From Arabidopsis thaliana (lineage: Eukaryota > Streptophyta > Magnoliopsida > Brassicales > Brassicaceae), in assembly GCF_000001735.4 (NCBI RefSeq), contig NC_003074.8:18855261-18919260 (forward strand): a stretch of DNA of 64,000 bases, written 5' to 3'. The notes under the pieces were generated by a model. It searched no databases. It was not told where the DNA came from and worked only from the letters and a program-made list of their open reading frames with translations. Below are positions 33,742 to 44,692 of this stretch, piece by piece (the first letter of the stretch is position 1; every line of letters starts with the position of its first letter). The translations under genes were made by a program, and so were the position numbers.

Positions 33742-34608
33742 TCAATAGTATAAAGAAGGTAAACTCCAAAAATTGAAAAGAGCTGAAGCAAGTAACAGAA
33801 ACCAACACAAGAAAGCCAATGCAGCCGAGACTTGGTATTGGATACAGAGGCTACCATCACAGATCTTTCCATCAGCAGACGCAAGCAGTTCAGTTGCACT
33901 AGCTACAGCACAAGCACCACCAAGAGAAAGAAACGAAAGTACCTGATACAATAGAGATATCACCATAAGAAGAATGCAGAGCACGTTTAGGAGATTAGGT
34001 AAACTCTTTGTTGCATTTTGCTTACGAAATCACCGGCGAAAACGATGGAAAGAACTCTTAATTCTTGAGGAAGGAGTTTCACTAAGACAGAGTATGTGTC
34101 TGTCAAGGCAAGTAAAATGCTCCATGGAGTTACAATTGCCATCACCATCGCTAAATAGCTAAACAACAGATAGACACAGAGAGATCAAAATCAGTCCTTA
34201 TGAATCAGTTATCATGAAACCAACCAAAACCCTATCCTCAAGAGTGACTTTTTGATTACAAACAAAAAACATTGACTTGAGCAAAACCCTATTCTCAAAA
34301 CGTTTTATTGATCAAAACCCTATTTTCATATTTGATCAAAATTCAAACTTTTCAACAAATTAGGTATTGATTAAACAAACCCATATCCAAAGTTCACTCC
34401 TTTCGATGATCAGATTCATCAATTCGAACCCAAAACCCAAAAATCAAAATTGAATAAGAATTTGAACAGAATTTTACCAGAAAGTAGTGAAATCATAGAA
34501 ATCGAAATCAAAGCACATGAAGATCAACGAAGCAGCTGAGAAAATGGTTTGGCCGAAACGGAGAGCGAAGCTGGCGCTAGTGCCGAACGATCCCGGCACA
34601 TGCTCCAT
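33742..34608 (-). CDS. CASP-like membrane protein (At3g50810-like)
   Basis: Three exons, 34478-34608, 34026-34158 and 33742-33942, with GT-AG introns and consistent phases (TG|C makes the Cys of FCYLAM), give 154 residues. Four hydrophobic segments lie at about 18-38, 45-62, 80-105 and 125-148, with short N- and C-tails, the MARVEL-type layout of CASP-like proteins. The second loop carries two Cys (KICDGSLC). Family knowledge: CASPs scaffold membrane domains such as the Casparian strip; most CASP-like members, including the group 5 type that this resembles, have no assigned role. Confidence 0.88.
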
Positions 34609-35747
34609 CCAATTTCAAACCTAATTCTCTTCATCATCACAAAAGCAAAATTCAAATCATTTTCTCGAGAAAATATTTCTGAGAAAAGAAAAAGAAAAGA
34701 GAAAAGTGAGCCAAAGGGTCATACCTGTAACGCCAAATGGACTTGTGTGTTTGCTCTTTATTCTCTTTTGCTCTGTTTTACAAAAATAAATTTACTTTAT
34801 AAACTAAAATAATACTAACACTCTTCACATTTTCATTTAAGTCTTCTTTCTATTAAATTATTTATTTCCTAAAAAGATTTGTAATAATTTCAATATTAAT
34901 GAGAATCTATTGCCAGTCAACAGACTTTTGTAACTTTAAAAATTGGTTTATGAATACCAAATTGTATAGGATGTTGTTTAATGTTTACCAGCTTCTTGTT
35001 ATGTATTTGGAACAAAAACAAATTGTGATTATTTCCCAAAGAAGTTATAATGTTATATGTATTCCTCTTAATAATACAAAATGCAATTATTATCAACAAA
35101 CTGGCTGTTTTAGTTGTTGACTACTTATATAATTGGTATTTAGTGTCATGATGACCATTTTTTTTTTGTGTATGTATAATGAAACTGCTAAACTTTTAGA
35201 ACTTTTGCATTTTCAATTGTGTTCAACTTTAAAATATTTTAATTTAGTTGATTTTTTTATGTACCTAAATTGACACTCTATGTGCTGGTTCCAATCAACA
35301 AAGGTAGGTCGACCACATAATAATGAAACTTAAGTCAACTTTGTAATTATTATAAGAAGAAAATGCAAAACAAATATTTTATACTAAAACATACCATCAC
35401 ACCCTACTTGAATTCACCTAAATCCTATAATCATATCATTTAAATAGAGGAAAATACTTTTTTATAGTTAGACCTAATAAATTCCTATTTGTATGATAAA
35501 TCACAAGTTGTAACCAATAGGTAACTCGATCTTCGTCCTCTCGTTCCAACTTCCAATTCATGTTCCATTTGTTACGGTTCATTAAACTTGCGTGTGTGTA
35601 ACTAAAGAATTGATTAAACTAAAACTTGATTTCTCAAATTATTCACTGATATAAATATTTATTTATCGAGCGTTAATATATATATATATATATTGATAGA
35701 AAGAAGTTGTTTCAATACAATTTTACAAAAGTAACAAATTATATGAA
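34609..35747. other. Intergenic region between PSBO2 and the CASP-like gene
   Basis: About 1.1 kb of AT-rich DNA containing the CASP-like gene's upstream region and PSBO2's 3' flank. A TA-dinucleotide run lies at about 35677-35694, just past the PSBO2 stop. Small frames at 34549-34812 and 34899-35120 have no recognisable motif. Confidence 0.5.
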
Positions 35748-37051
35748 TCACTCAATCTGACCGTACCAAACCCCTTGGATCTTCACATCTTTTGGTACCT
35801 TAGCACCCAAGTCAGTATCCGATGGCTGAAGACTCTCGAACACTCCGATCACTTCACCTGTCTCCGGTTTGCTCTTTGTGATCTTCAAAGTGATCTCTCC
35901 GACGGAAGCCGCCGTGTTCTTGACGTTTTCCTTGGATAGCTCTTCCTCGTCTCCTCTGCCTCCGGCAGGCAAAGCCACTGCATTATCGTACCCAGTGGAT
36001 CCACCACGACCCTTTGGGTCCAAAAAGGACGAGCCACGGTACGATGGAACTAAGAACTTGCCACTGAAGCTTTCGGGTTTCCCTGAAGCCTCGAGCTGCT
36101 TAACCGTGAAGAGGAACGGCACGCGTTCTCCTCCCGGAAGCTGGACTGTGACTGCTGCGTAATCGATACCATCTTCTTCCTTGAACTTCACGCTTCCGTC
36201 TGAACCAACCTGATCAAATGACAACAATTCAATTGACTTGTTATCAGTTTCTTGCGGTAGAAGCAACAACTGGAAACTGAGATTGAACTAAGTGATTGAA
36301 GAAAAACCTCGAAGGGTCCTTCGATCTCATCGAGTGTGTAAGTGAGACGGGTCATGAGCTTGGTGTTTTGGAAATCCGGCGGTGCATTCTTGCTGACGCT
36401 ATCTGCCTTGACGGTGAAGGAAGTGGGCTCGAAGCAGAACTTCTTGCCTGTGTACTTACCAGCTTTGAACGAGAATGTCTCAGAGCCACCATCGATAGTT
36501 GGACACTGGTTTGCCGTACCGGTACCCTTTACCTCCATGTAAGTCTTGCTCTGTATCTCGTCGTACGTTAGCCTCTTTGGTGCTCCCTCCGCACCGGCCC
36601 CCTTCATTACCCAAAACATAGGTTAAAAATACTAGACTTTGCAAATAAACATGCAATGTAATCTACATATATTACTGTGACATAACAAAACCTCTATACA
36701 CTAAGCTATTAGCCCTAGCCAACACAACTTCTTAAGTTTGTTTTCTTCAATAAACACAAGGCCTATAAATTTTGTTAAGTTTGTGAGATGAATGAGAATA
36801 TGAAGTTATACCGAGACAACGAGAGCAGAGGTGGCTAGAGCAAAACCGGCGATCTTGGCGGCGTCGGAGCATTTTCCAGCGAAGTCTTTGAGGTCAGAGT
36901 GGAGAGAGCACGTGAGCCTAGCTTGTGAAGAGTCTAACCCAAAGGACTTGCCCACGGTTTGGTTTGATCGGAGATGGACATTACGAGAAGGAGAAGCGGC
37001 AATCTTCGCCGGTTGAAGAAAAGTTGCGGCGGCTTGGAGAGAAGTTGCCAT
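35748..37051 (-). CDS. PSBO2: Oxygen-evolving enhancer protein 1-2 (PsbO2), 33-kDa manganese-stabilising subunit of photosystem II
   Basis: Three exons, 36812-37051, 36308-36601 and 35748-36209, all phase 0, give the full 331 residues. Residues 1-58 are a stroma-targeting peptide. Residues about 60-84 are a thylakoid-transfer signal ([17 protein letters not shown] then GAGA), cleaved before [15 protein letters not shown] at E85. The two Cys that form the PsbO disulfide are present, at mature positions 29 and 52. The protein sits in the thylakoid lumen and stabilises the Mn4CaO5 cluster of water oxidation. PSBO1 is the main isoform; PSBO2 is recognised here from length and context. The protein is intact. 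Light-response motifs lie upstream (see 37141-37215). Confidence 0.97.
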
Positions 37052-37140
37052 GATGACAAGACTCAGATGTCAATATGTTTGTTTGAGTGATAATGCGAAG
37101 TTGAGTAGTAATAATCAGAGGAGAGATTTTGTTTCGCTAA

Positions 37141-37215
37141 GATAAGGTCGGATAAGTTTTGAAAATTTTCCATTGGATTGTTTTCATGACTATATGGTCG
37201 ATCAATAGCCACGTG
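37141..37215 (-). promoter_or_regulatory. PSBO2 light-response motif cluster (I-boxes and G-box)
   Basis: Two GATAAG I-box motifs (37141-37146 and 37151-37156) and a CACGTG G-box (37210-37215) lie 90-165 bp upstream of the PSBO2 start. This pairing is typical of nuclear photosynthesis promoters and fits light-driven expression. I found no obvious TATA box close to the start, which is common in photosystem genes. Confidence 0.55.
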
Positions 37216-37609
37216 TCTAAAGCTGATGTGGAAATAGAGATACTGTCCCAATCAGTATTGATGACGTGATTATAATGTTATCAATTCCACTGGAATATAT
37301 AAAGTTGAATAAATAGTTTGGTTCTAGAAACGGTTCAAGACCGGTCTGGAATACACCAGAGAAAGGATAACTAAATGTTCGGTTATTATGCTTCTCATAT
37401 CACAACATTTTAATCGCAGAATGAAATCACTTATGCATATCATTAATATTAAGATTTCAATAGTGATGATGAAGGTTGTTTATGAGAAAGAAGACACAAC
37501 GAATGAATAAAGAGTTTATTTTATTATATTAAGATTCTTGAATACAAAATCAAAGTTTACAAGTGATTTCTCAGAGAAGTATCATCGATTGACTTCGAGG
37601 TATACACAT
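37216..37609. other. Region between the PSBO2 promoter and the snoRNA locus
   Basis: No gene is seen. A short hairpin-forming stretch (37570-37632) has AGAGAAG and CTTCTCT arms around a loop of about 40 nt. It may be part of the 3' end of the snoRNA-locus transcript, but no class can be assigned. Confidence 0.4.
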
Positions 37610-37831
37610 CTAGGGCAGTGCTTCTCTAAAGATCAGTTGTTTATCTGTTAGGTTCAGTACATTCATCTCCTGATTCTTACGCAACCATGTCAAATAGTTA
37701 GAATTGAGAGTACATCCATGAAAAGCCGTCCTCACATCCACAATAGTAACATAACAGTTATAATTTCCAGAACCAAGAACACAATAGTAGCTATGAATCC
37801 GACCCAGCTTGCACAGATTATCAAAAATTTC
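37610..37831 (-). other. 73-codon open stretch preceded by a 3' splice-site-like AG (unknown)
   Basis: On the minus strand, a T-rich tract ending ACTAG at 37832 is followed by 73 sense codons and a stop at 37610. The predicted peptide (EIFDNLCKLGRIHSYYC at its start) has no family I recognise. It lies downstream of the snoRNAs and could be the last exon of their host transcript, a relic of a former host gene, or chance. No upstream coding exon could be joined with confidence. Confidence 0.25.
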
Positions 37832-37970
37832 CTAGTTTTAAAAACAAAAACTGCTGAGACAGTCAAACTTCTAGATTTCGATCAATTGATAAGTATCCAA
37901 TTCAATAATTTAGACTATAGAACGAATAAAGTTTATAGACTCAACGAAGTTTCATGGTAAGAAATTAAGA

Positions 37971-38050
37971 AAAGGCACTCAGAATGAGTAGGAGGTATAT
38001 ATTCATCATGAGAATCAGATGACAATAAAACAATCCTCATCATGCCTTTT
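37971..38050 (-). ncRNA. C/D-box snoRNA
   Basis: On the minus strand all four boxes are perfect: C box ATGATGA (38037-38043), D' CTGA (38015-38018), C' ATGATGA (38003-38009) and D CTGA (37979-37982). A 7-bp terminal stem, AAAGGCA with TGCCTTT, closes it. The guide before box D reads ACCTCCTACTCATT. It can pair over about 12 nt with an ATGAGTAGGAGG segment that I remember from plant 25S rRNA, predicting a 2'-O-methylated A there. The guide before D' resembles the complement of TGACAATAAA, remembered from 18S rRNA. Location would be the nucleolus. The rRNA matches are from memory and need an alignment. Confidence 0.85.
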
Positions 38051-38139
38051 TTTCTTCAATTTTCGAGAATCACGAATCAAACAACTTTGAAAAACATTTA
38101 GCAGAAAAAACTAATAAGATTGAAAAAAGTATAAAAGGA

Positions 38140-38227
38140 TTCCTCTCAGACAAATGCCTCGTTTGTCCCCATGATTTAATGAATGGATTTCATCGGACTC
38201 GTCATCTGTGTATTCATCACTGAGAAA
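38140..38227 (-). ncRNA. Candidate second C/D-box snoRNA
   Basis: It lies about 90 bp upstream of the clear snoRNA on the same strand. Box C is GTGATGA (38214-38220), box D is CTGA (38146-38149), and a C'-like CGATGAA lies between. TTTCTC and GAGGAA form a 6-bp terminal stem with one wobble. The D' box is weak. I could not name an rRNA target for the guide before D (ACGAGGCATTTGT). Plant snoRNAs usually come in such polycistrons, which supports the call. Confidence 0.5.
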
Positions 38228-38407
38228 CCCTTTTTTCTAAGATAATCAAACACAAAAAGAAGAACAAATACTAGACTAATGATATGAAATCGAAAACAGA
38301 TTAACCAATAAAACGAAATATCAGAAAGAATTAAGAAGCCAGAGATTCAAATTTGAGTTGCACTCGGAGATCAGAGATGACTTAAGATTATATACGGCGG
38401 AGAGAGA

Positions 38408-38462
38408 AGTATTTATAAGGAGTCAGCCAAACTAGGGTTAGGGTTTTAAGCCGCCCCCCTAC
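38408..38462 (-). promoter_or_regulatory. snoRNA-locus promoter: TATA box, telo-box, GC element
   Basis: On the minus strand, AAAACCCTAACCCTAG (telo-box core AAACCCTA, 38434-38449) lies about 20 bp upstream of TTATAAATA (38410-38418), with a GGGGGGCGGCTTAA element in front (38446-38460). Telo-box plus TATA is the usual promoter plan of plant snoRNA and ribosomal-protein genes. Transcription would start near 38380 and run through both snoRNAs. Confidence 0.6.
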
Positions 38463-38848
38463 TTTTAGACGACATGAAGTCTAGTTATAAAATTCAAACA
38501 GCGTGTAGTTTTCTTCCTATTGAAAACGCCACGTATTGCGAATGTGAATACTCGAAACGGAAGTCACGAGTAATTTTTCAACACTAGGCAAACAACATGA
38601 ACTCATGAAGGCTAGTTTTTTTTTTACAATCATTCAATAAAGAACTTTTTCTTATAGTAGGACAAACAAATAGTTGAAAAATGAGATTTTTTTATACATA
38701 GAACATTGATTGAGCTTGAGGTAGTATTTGGGTATGCAACATAATCAGAAGAAAGGAACACCATAGAGACTTGCTCTGCTCGATGTTTCACGCAGTTTAT
38801 TGGAGCAGCCGAGCAAGAAACAACTTGTCGATGAAAGAGGAATGTGGA

Positions 38849-40095
38849 TTACATGACACGGACGATTAGAGCCCAGACAGGGTAGACCAAAAGAAGAATG
38901 ATCCCTAAAGTGTTTGATACTCCACGGGGCTGTGTGAATGAGTTCCTGAATCCACCCGATGCTCGAATATGTTCTTGAAGAAGGTAACATCCAATGAAAA
39001 GGCTGATTACAGTGCCTATCCAGGTTCCACGTATATGGTGAGCAAGGAAGTGTGGAGAAACTACCAGTAGCAGGATCAGAGAACCTGGCATCTCAAGCCA
39101 ATCTGCACATTTTGAAAACCACAATAACAAAAGTGTGAGACTTTAATTTTGTTTCAGCAATTACACTGACTTGAATGTTAGTATAGATTTGCCTCAAAGC
39201 ATTTTAAAGATTCTCGAGACATCTTCAGCGATTGTATGACAACAATACAAAGATACAAATCAAGAATGATATGAAGATGTCATCACCTGGGAAATGCTTA
39301 GGGAAGAAAAGTCTGAGAACAACCGCAACGAAAGCAATCCATTTCCCAACATCTCCACTGATAACAAAAATCGAAAAATGCCACTTACACCAGTCCAGTA
39401 TATAGACTACAGTTTTAAGAATAGTTGTGTCTTTTGACAAGAAAAGATTGTTACCTGAGAAAGTTGAAAATGACACTAGGAAGGCTAAGGAAGATGTATG
39501 GTATTAGGAGTGATGTAAGCATCTTGGTTTTCCAATTGGTACGATCCAAAATTAACAAGTAACTGCATCAAAAATACCAAAACAAAAACGTTAAGGAAAG
39601 TAGGAAACCATGAATAACCAGAAAGCTTTTCTAAATTGAGTAAAAGAAACAAAGACACTCTCACACCCTTATCATGTTTGTGCTCACTGATCACTGATCA
39701 ATTCTATAGTTTCAACCAATCAGAGATGCTATTGCTAGAAACAATAGGGTTACTGCAAATGTCAACAAATTAACAGAAATAAACAGATTTTTTCGAATTC
39801 AACATGTACGAGATTACACAGTAGTCGACTTATCGAAAAACCCACGAGAAAATCAAATCAAATTCAAAATAAATCGACGAGACACGAAATCAGAGATGGC
39901 GACTTGAAAAACTCACATGGCAGCGAAAGAAGCGAGGAATTTGAGAAAAGAAACACCGAAGCCTAATCCACCAAGCTTCGAAACATCGCTAAACAGTTTC
40001 TTCGCAGCGACCTTGAGCTCTTCCATATCGGAATTGACTAACGCCACCGTATCGACGTCGTCGGTCTTCATCGCTAGATAATCCATACGCCCCAT
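38849..40095 (-). CDS. COR413-PM2: Cold-regulated 413 plasma membrane protein 2
   Basis: Four exons, 39917-40095, 39455-39562, 39287-39357 and 38849-39102, with GT-AG introns and consistent phases, give 203 residues. About six hydrophobic segments follow a soluble N-terminus of about 45 residues. YLLILDRTNWKTKMLTSLL and DWLEMPGSLILLLVVSPH are typical COR413 stretches. Family knowledge: these are multispanning membrane proteins induced by cold and dehydration; the PM members are at the plasma membrane. The upstream ACACGTCAC at 40291-40300 (read on the minus strand) is ABRE-like. The ATG at 40095 is chosen because it begins the conserved MGRMDYLAMK. Confidence 0.93.
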
Positions 40096-41092
40096 TATTT
40101 TTTCTTCTTCTTTCAGAGACTCGAAGCAAATCGATCTTCTTCGTTGGAAGTGTTTTTCTTTTTCTTTTAATTCTCTTCCAGCTGTATCCAGAATCCAGAA
40201 TCGTCTTGTCACACTTCTGCTTCTTTCCCAAATTTGTTTTTTTTTTTTCTTCTCTTCAATCGTTCCTGGTTTATCGCCGCAAACCGATTGTGATTAGTGA
40301 CGTGTCGTTATCTGGTTGAATAATATAGTATTGAAGTGAAAATTAAACCGCCATGTGGCAGGCAAAAACAATTATTCGGTTGACCTAGTCCTTTGATTTG
40401 CGCGTTTTGTTCTGTTACCCAACCTCAATTATTTCAGATAATCGGAGAAAAAAAACAAAAGGTCAAATAAATAAATAAACTAAAAAACAATAGCCGAATA
40501 TTATAATTTAAAAAAAATAAATCAGTTTTTGATGACAACATTATTGAAATATTTTGTTAATTTTTTCTACTACAAAGTACAAACAATGATATTATTCCAA
40601 GGGAAAAATCGAAATAAATTAATAAACTATATGATTAACAATGAACATGATATTATTCCTCTGAATTTTTTTAAAAAAAGAAAGTATTTTAATAAATATT
40701 AGTTTTATAATTAAATTTTTAATTATAAAATAAAATTTAACCAATAATTGATATACACATGCTTTTATTAGTTTCTCATAATTTTTCACTTGAGAGACTT
40801 TTTCTGCTTTCTCTCATACTTTTTAAATATATTTTATTTTTATATTGAACAGTTTCTTAGTGATAAACTATTGATGAAGATGGTTTTATACTCTACTTGC
40901 ACCACTTTAAAGCATCTTACAAATTTACATTCATAATCTCTAAATCATTATACTATGATTCTCTGAATAACAAGTCCATCAGGGTGTGTTTTAGAGTTCC
41001 ATTCAATCTAAAGTATCAATCTTTTTCTTTAAGATATACAGAAGAAGTAAAAATACAATTTTTAGAAGCACAAGATGATTCTGATTTATGTA
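40096..41092. other. COR413-PM2 upstream region with a decayed MITE
   Basis: It holds the COR413-PM2 promoter and the NPH3 gene's 3' flank. A sequence from about 40640 to 40886 resembles the Tourist-like MITE at 18354: shared TTTCTCA...TTCACTTGAGAGACTTT and the end GATGAAGATGGTTTTA. I could not fix its left end or a target duplication, so it is a decayed relative. Confidence 0.4.
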
Positions 41093-43114
41093 CTAACTAA
41101 GAAAACGTCGTGATCTTCTATCGACCATCGTTGCCTCCTGTGAATCACAAACTTGAGCCGAAAATTTGCATCCGAACTTCTTCCCGATTGACCATTTCCC
41201 CGCCCCATGCTTCGCCTTCAACAAACTTTCTTTGTCGATCTTCGCGATCACTTTCTTCAAGTACAAGCATTCTTTCTCTAGCTGGTTCACTCGTGTCCTC
41301 ATCGTATCCATATCCAAACGAAGCACCTGATTCTCCTTCACCGCTTCCTTCCATCTACCCAAGTCCACCACCGTTTTATCACCGTCTTCCTCCGTCAGTA
41401 AAGTCCCAGTGATTACTTGCCGGAGCTGTAGCTGCTCCAAAAACAGAACTTGTACGACGGCTCGTAGTGGTAAACGCTCGTTTTGTGCCGCGTGTGTGCA
41501 TCCTTCAACAGTCAGTTTTCTACAATCCATCACGCTACAAATCTTCTCCTTCTCTTCCTCCAATATCCATGAATGAGTCTATAAAAACAAAAATCACAAC
41601 TCAATCATCAGGTGCTGTGGTGTAGTGGTTATCACGTTTGCCTTACACGCAAAAGGTCTCCAGTTCGACCCTGGGCAGCACCAAACCATAGACAATTTTA
41701 TAAATTTTTATAATTAATTACCTTGAAATATATATCGACGGCTCTGTATAGTCCATCATCGTAAACCCGTGCTTGAACCGGAAGCAAAACCGCCAGATTA
41801 TAAAACTGTTCCGGTTTAAGATTAGCGTCCGATGCAATTTCACCGAGAACTCCGTCGATCAATCTCCCAACCACCGTCAATGACGACGACGACACGGCGA
41901 CGTTTTCGAGAAAACGACGTAAGAGTCTCTCCACCAAATCAATATCGTATAACGTTTCGTTGAGATACGAGTAACTTGGAATGAGAAGATCATCAAGCGT
42001 AGCTTTCTCAAGATTCGATCCGATTTTTTTCTCTAGAAACTTCCTGCAATTCTCGGAGGCGTTGAGAATGATCGCGGCTCGTAACAAACCGAAGAGAGAT
42101 CTCGTAGTCGTCGCAGTTAATGGAAGATCTGAAGTTATCGTCTCTAATAATTCTCTTTGTTGATTCTCGGAAGCTATGGTGGTGGAAGAAGAAGAAGAAG
42201 ATGAAGATGCTGACGATGAACGCGAGATTCCTGGAATGTGTTTCTTCGCGTAAGTAAGTAGAGATCTCTCTACAATCTCAGGACTCAGGACACTCGACTT
42301 CATGGATAAGATCACACGTCTGAAGATTGGAAAACTCAACTCCGTTAGATCTTCGAACCAAAGCTCTGTTTTCGAATCTTTGCTCTGTTTCTTCCGGTCA
42401 ACGGTGAATATACCTCCGTTGTTTATTGGCCAACCGTAAAACGACGACGGATCGGTTGAGGAAGCTTGGAAGACGATGGAGTCTATACACTGTTCCGTTA
42501 TACAGAGTGATTCAGCTAAAGACGAGACTGATTCACAAGCTTTCAACGCTTTGATGGATTCTTGTACGTTAGTGAAGACGAACTCTGAAAGAAACTTCTC
42601 TGTTTTTGAAATGAGATTCTCCGGTGAGTACTCTTCCGTCATTTCTAGATACTCGGCGGCGCAACGGAGTGGAACAGCTGTGGAAACAGAGATGTCGACT
42701 TTGAAACCGTAGCTTATCTTTATCACCATCTCGAAAATCTCTGAACCTCCTGGAAAATTCTCGAGCTTGATGTGAGAATAAACTTTACTCTGTTCTTGCT
42801 CTGTTATTAGTTGGTGAAGTTTTTTGCTTTTTGACATTAGAGGAAACTGAAGAAAGAATGATCAACATATCAGTTTTAGTTTTTAAGAGTAAACTCTGAA
42901 AGAAGAAAAAAAAACAGAGAAGAAGATGAGACCTTATGAAGATGAAATGTTATATCATCAACTTCGATTTCTATGTCACTTGGTAAGCCTGTGGTATAAA
43001 AAAACCTACACAAGAGATAAAGATTTTATAAGTATTTGAATATGAAAACATTACTATTGAAAAAAATGAGTGTTTTGTTCTTCTTCACCATGCTTGCTTC
43101 TTGGAGTTAGCCAT
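41093..43114 (-). CDS. NPH3/RPT2-like BTB protein (At3g50840-like)
   Basis: Four exons, 43089-43114, 42933-43005, 41722-42846 and 41093-41578, with GT-AG introns and consistent phases, give 569 residues starting [19 protein letters not shown]. The BTB domain is at about 17-110 ([18 protein letters not shown]). The NPH3 domain runs from about 195 to 470 and includes [13 protein letters not shown] and the hallmark [20 protein letters not shown]-terminal coiled coil (about 490-530) precedes a basic tail. Family knowledge: NPH3-like proteins are plasma-membrane-linked CUL3 adaptors in phototropin and auxin-transport signalling. The role of this member is unknown. The last intron (41579-41721) contains a tRNA gene on the opposite strand. 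Confidence 0.93.
41611..41683 (+). tRNA. tRNA-Val (anticodon TAC), inside an NPH3 intron on the opposite strand
   Basis: 73 nt. The acceptor stem is GGTGCTG with CAGCACC, followed by discriminator A at 41683. The anticodon stem TTTGC/GCAAA encloses the loop CTTACAC, so the anticodon is TAC, reading GUA Val codons. TTCGACC marks the T-loop and the D-arm TGGTGTAGTGGTTATCA is normal. A TTTT at 41695-41698 is a likely Pol III stop. All stems pair, so it looks functional. It lies antisense within the 143-nt last intron of the NPH3 gene. Confidence 0.95.
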
Positions 43115-44402
43115 TGGAGAAAATCACAGAAAAAAACAAAGAAAGAAAATCTCTCGATGGAAGTGGAAGCTATTGGGAATGAGATTATATTCGGGTTTTT
43201 GAGAAAAGTGAATCGAGTTTTTTGATCAATTCTTTAGCTTAATAATAAATATTTCTGTCTTTTGCTTTTTATAAAAGGAATTGATTGTTTAATATTTGGA
43301 TGCAGAACAGCCAGAATCTCAAGAAATTGGGCATTGAAAAGAGGCAAAGTCGCACTCATTTGTTAATAAACTCCCTCCAAATTTTGCTTTATAAACTTCT
43401 TATTTGTGAATACATAATGATTCTAACTAATCTTTGGTTAGAGTATTTTTTAAAAAAAACACTATAAAAATCTTCAACCAATTATGGTTTTAATGCGGAT
43501 AACAAAGATATGGTGGCCCAAAATTTATTATTTTTTTGTATGTATATATAATGATGATTTAAAATGCCTCAATCATGCTTTGAAAATTTGTTGGGACAGA
43601 ACAATAATATAATTTAAGATATATATGAATGTATCAAAATCAATCATGCTTTCAAAGTCATTCATTTCTTCTTCTTTCTATCAAACCCTTTTGTGAGTTA
43701 TCTCTATGCATGTTACAATTTGTATAAGAATTCATTTGAGAGAGTTAACCTAACAAATGTTGTACTCATTCTTTAGATGACAAACAATTAGACTAACCAA
43801 TGGTTAAGTCAAACTAACTCGTTGATTAAAAACAAGATATTATATTGCCACATAAACAAACGGCCAACTGAATGTTTTTACCCCCAACCACCAAAGTAGC
43901 CTCAGTGATATAAAACAAAATCTACATGACGAAGACAGGGATATGTATGATTAATGTAGACAAGACATTGATATTTATGTCAGAATAGAAAATCTATGGT
44001 CGGAAGAGTTTGCCTTGTACATTGCCTGTTTTGTTAACAACTTTACAAAGAAGTTTGTACAACATCAAGATTTGGTTCATTGTTGACCACACTATATTGG
44101 CATTAGTAGTTTTAAATTGTAGAACTATATGTACTATATTTATATCTCCATTAGCATGTTAAGTATTTTAAATAATGAGTTTATACTTATTATGGTTGGT
44201 TGCTTGGTTCTGCAAGTGAAGTAGTATTATGCTTATTTTAAAACAAAAACATTTTAAAGCTTATATAGAAAAGTTAGAAACAAGAAAAAAATCTCTAAAA
44301 CATCTGCTGTTCGATTATATTGATACAAATGTCATTGTCTAACTCCATTTGAGCACAAGTTCTTCCCATTTTCACTTCCCAATTTTATGGTTTATCAAGC
44401 AG
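43115..44402. other. Intergenic region upstream of the NPH3 gene
   Basis: The first 100-150 bp are the NPH3-gene leader (GAAAAAAAC-rich, read on the minus strand). The rest is AT-rich with no gene that I can support. A small frame at 43285-43467 has no recognisable motif. Confidence 0.5.
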
Positions 44403-44692
44403 GAGTTGAACACAGTCAAGAGGCCTATTAGCAGGAAATTAATGTTCATCAGAGATCTTAATAAAATTTATCCTGTTACCATGGTGAAGGAGCAGTCAAA
44501 GGCAAGTTTTCATATCTCAAGTTGATTTTTAGAGTTTTGGTGAAACTGATGGTACCTAGCGTTCTTATCGAAAGAGTGAACTTCAACAGAAATACTATAC
44601 AATTAAAAGAATTTGATTTACTAACTTTTGCTGATGCTAAAACATTGCAGCAGTTGAACTTTGAAGAAGAAGGAGAAGTAGAAGACCCTTAA
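44403..44692 (+). pseudogene. Possible two-exon gene relic with a GC-AG intron (unknown)
   Basis: After an AAGCAG acceptor, 33 codons (44403-44501) end in AAAG followed by the GC donor GCAAGT. An acceptor ATTGCAG at 44650 opens a 13-codon exon ending in a stop at 44692, in the same phase. The peptide contains RKLMFIRDLNKIYPV and ends FEEEGEVEDP. The IYPV segment faintly recalls UVRAG/ATG14-type proteins, but this is a guess. No upstream exon or start is seen, so it is probably a fragment on the strand opposite to the flanking genes. Confidence 0.3.

Noticed and set aside
37570-37632. A third snoRNA or microRNA hairpin
   Set aside because: The arms pair over about 8-11 bp, but the boxes are in the wrong order for C/D and the stem is too short for a plant microRNA precursor.
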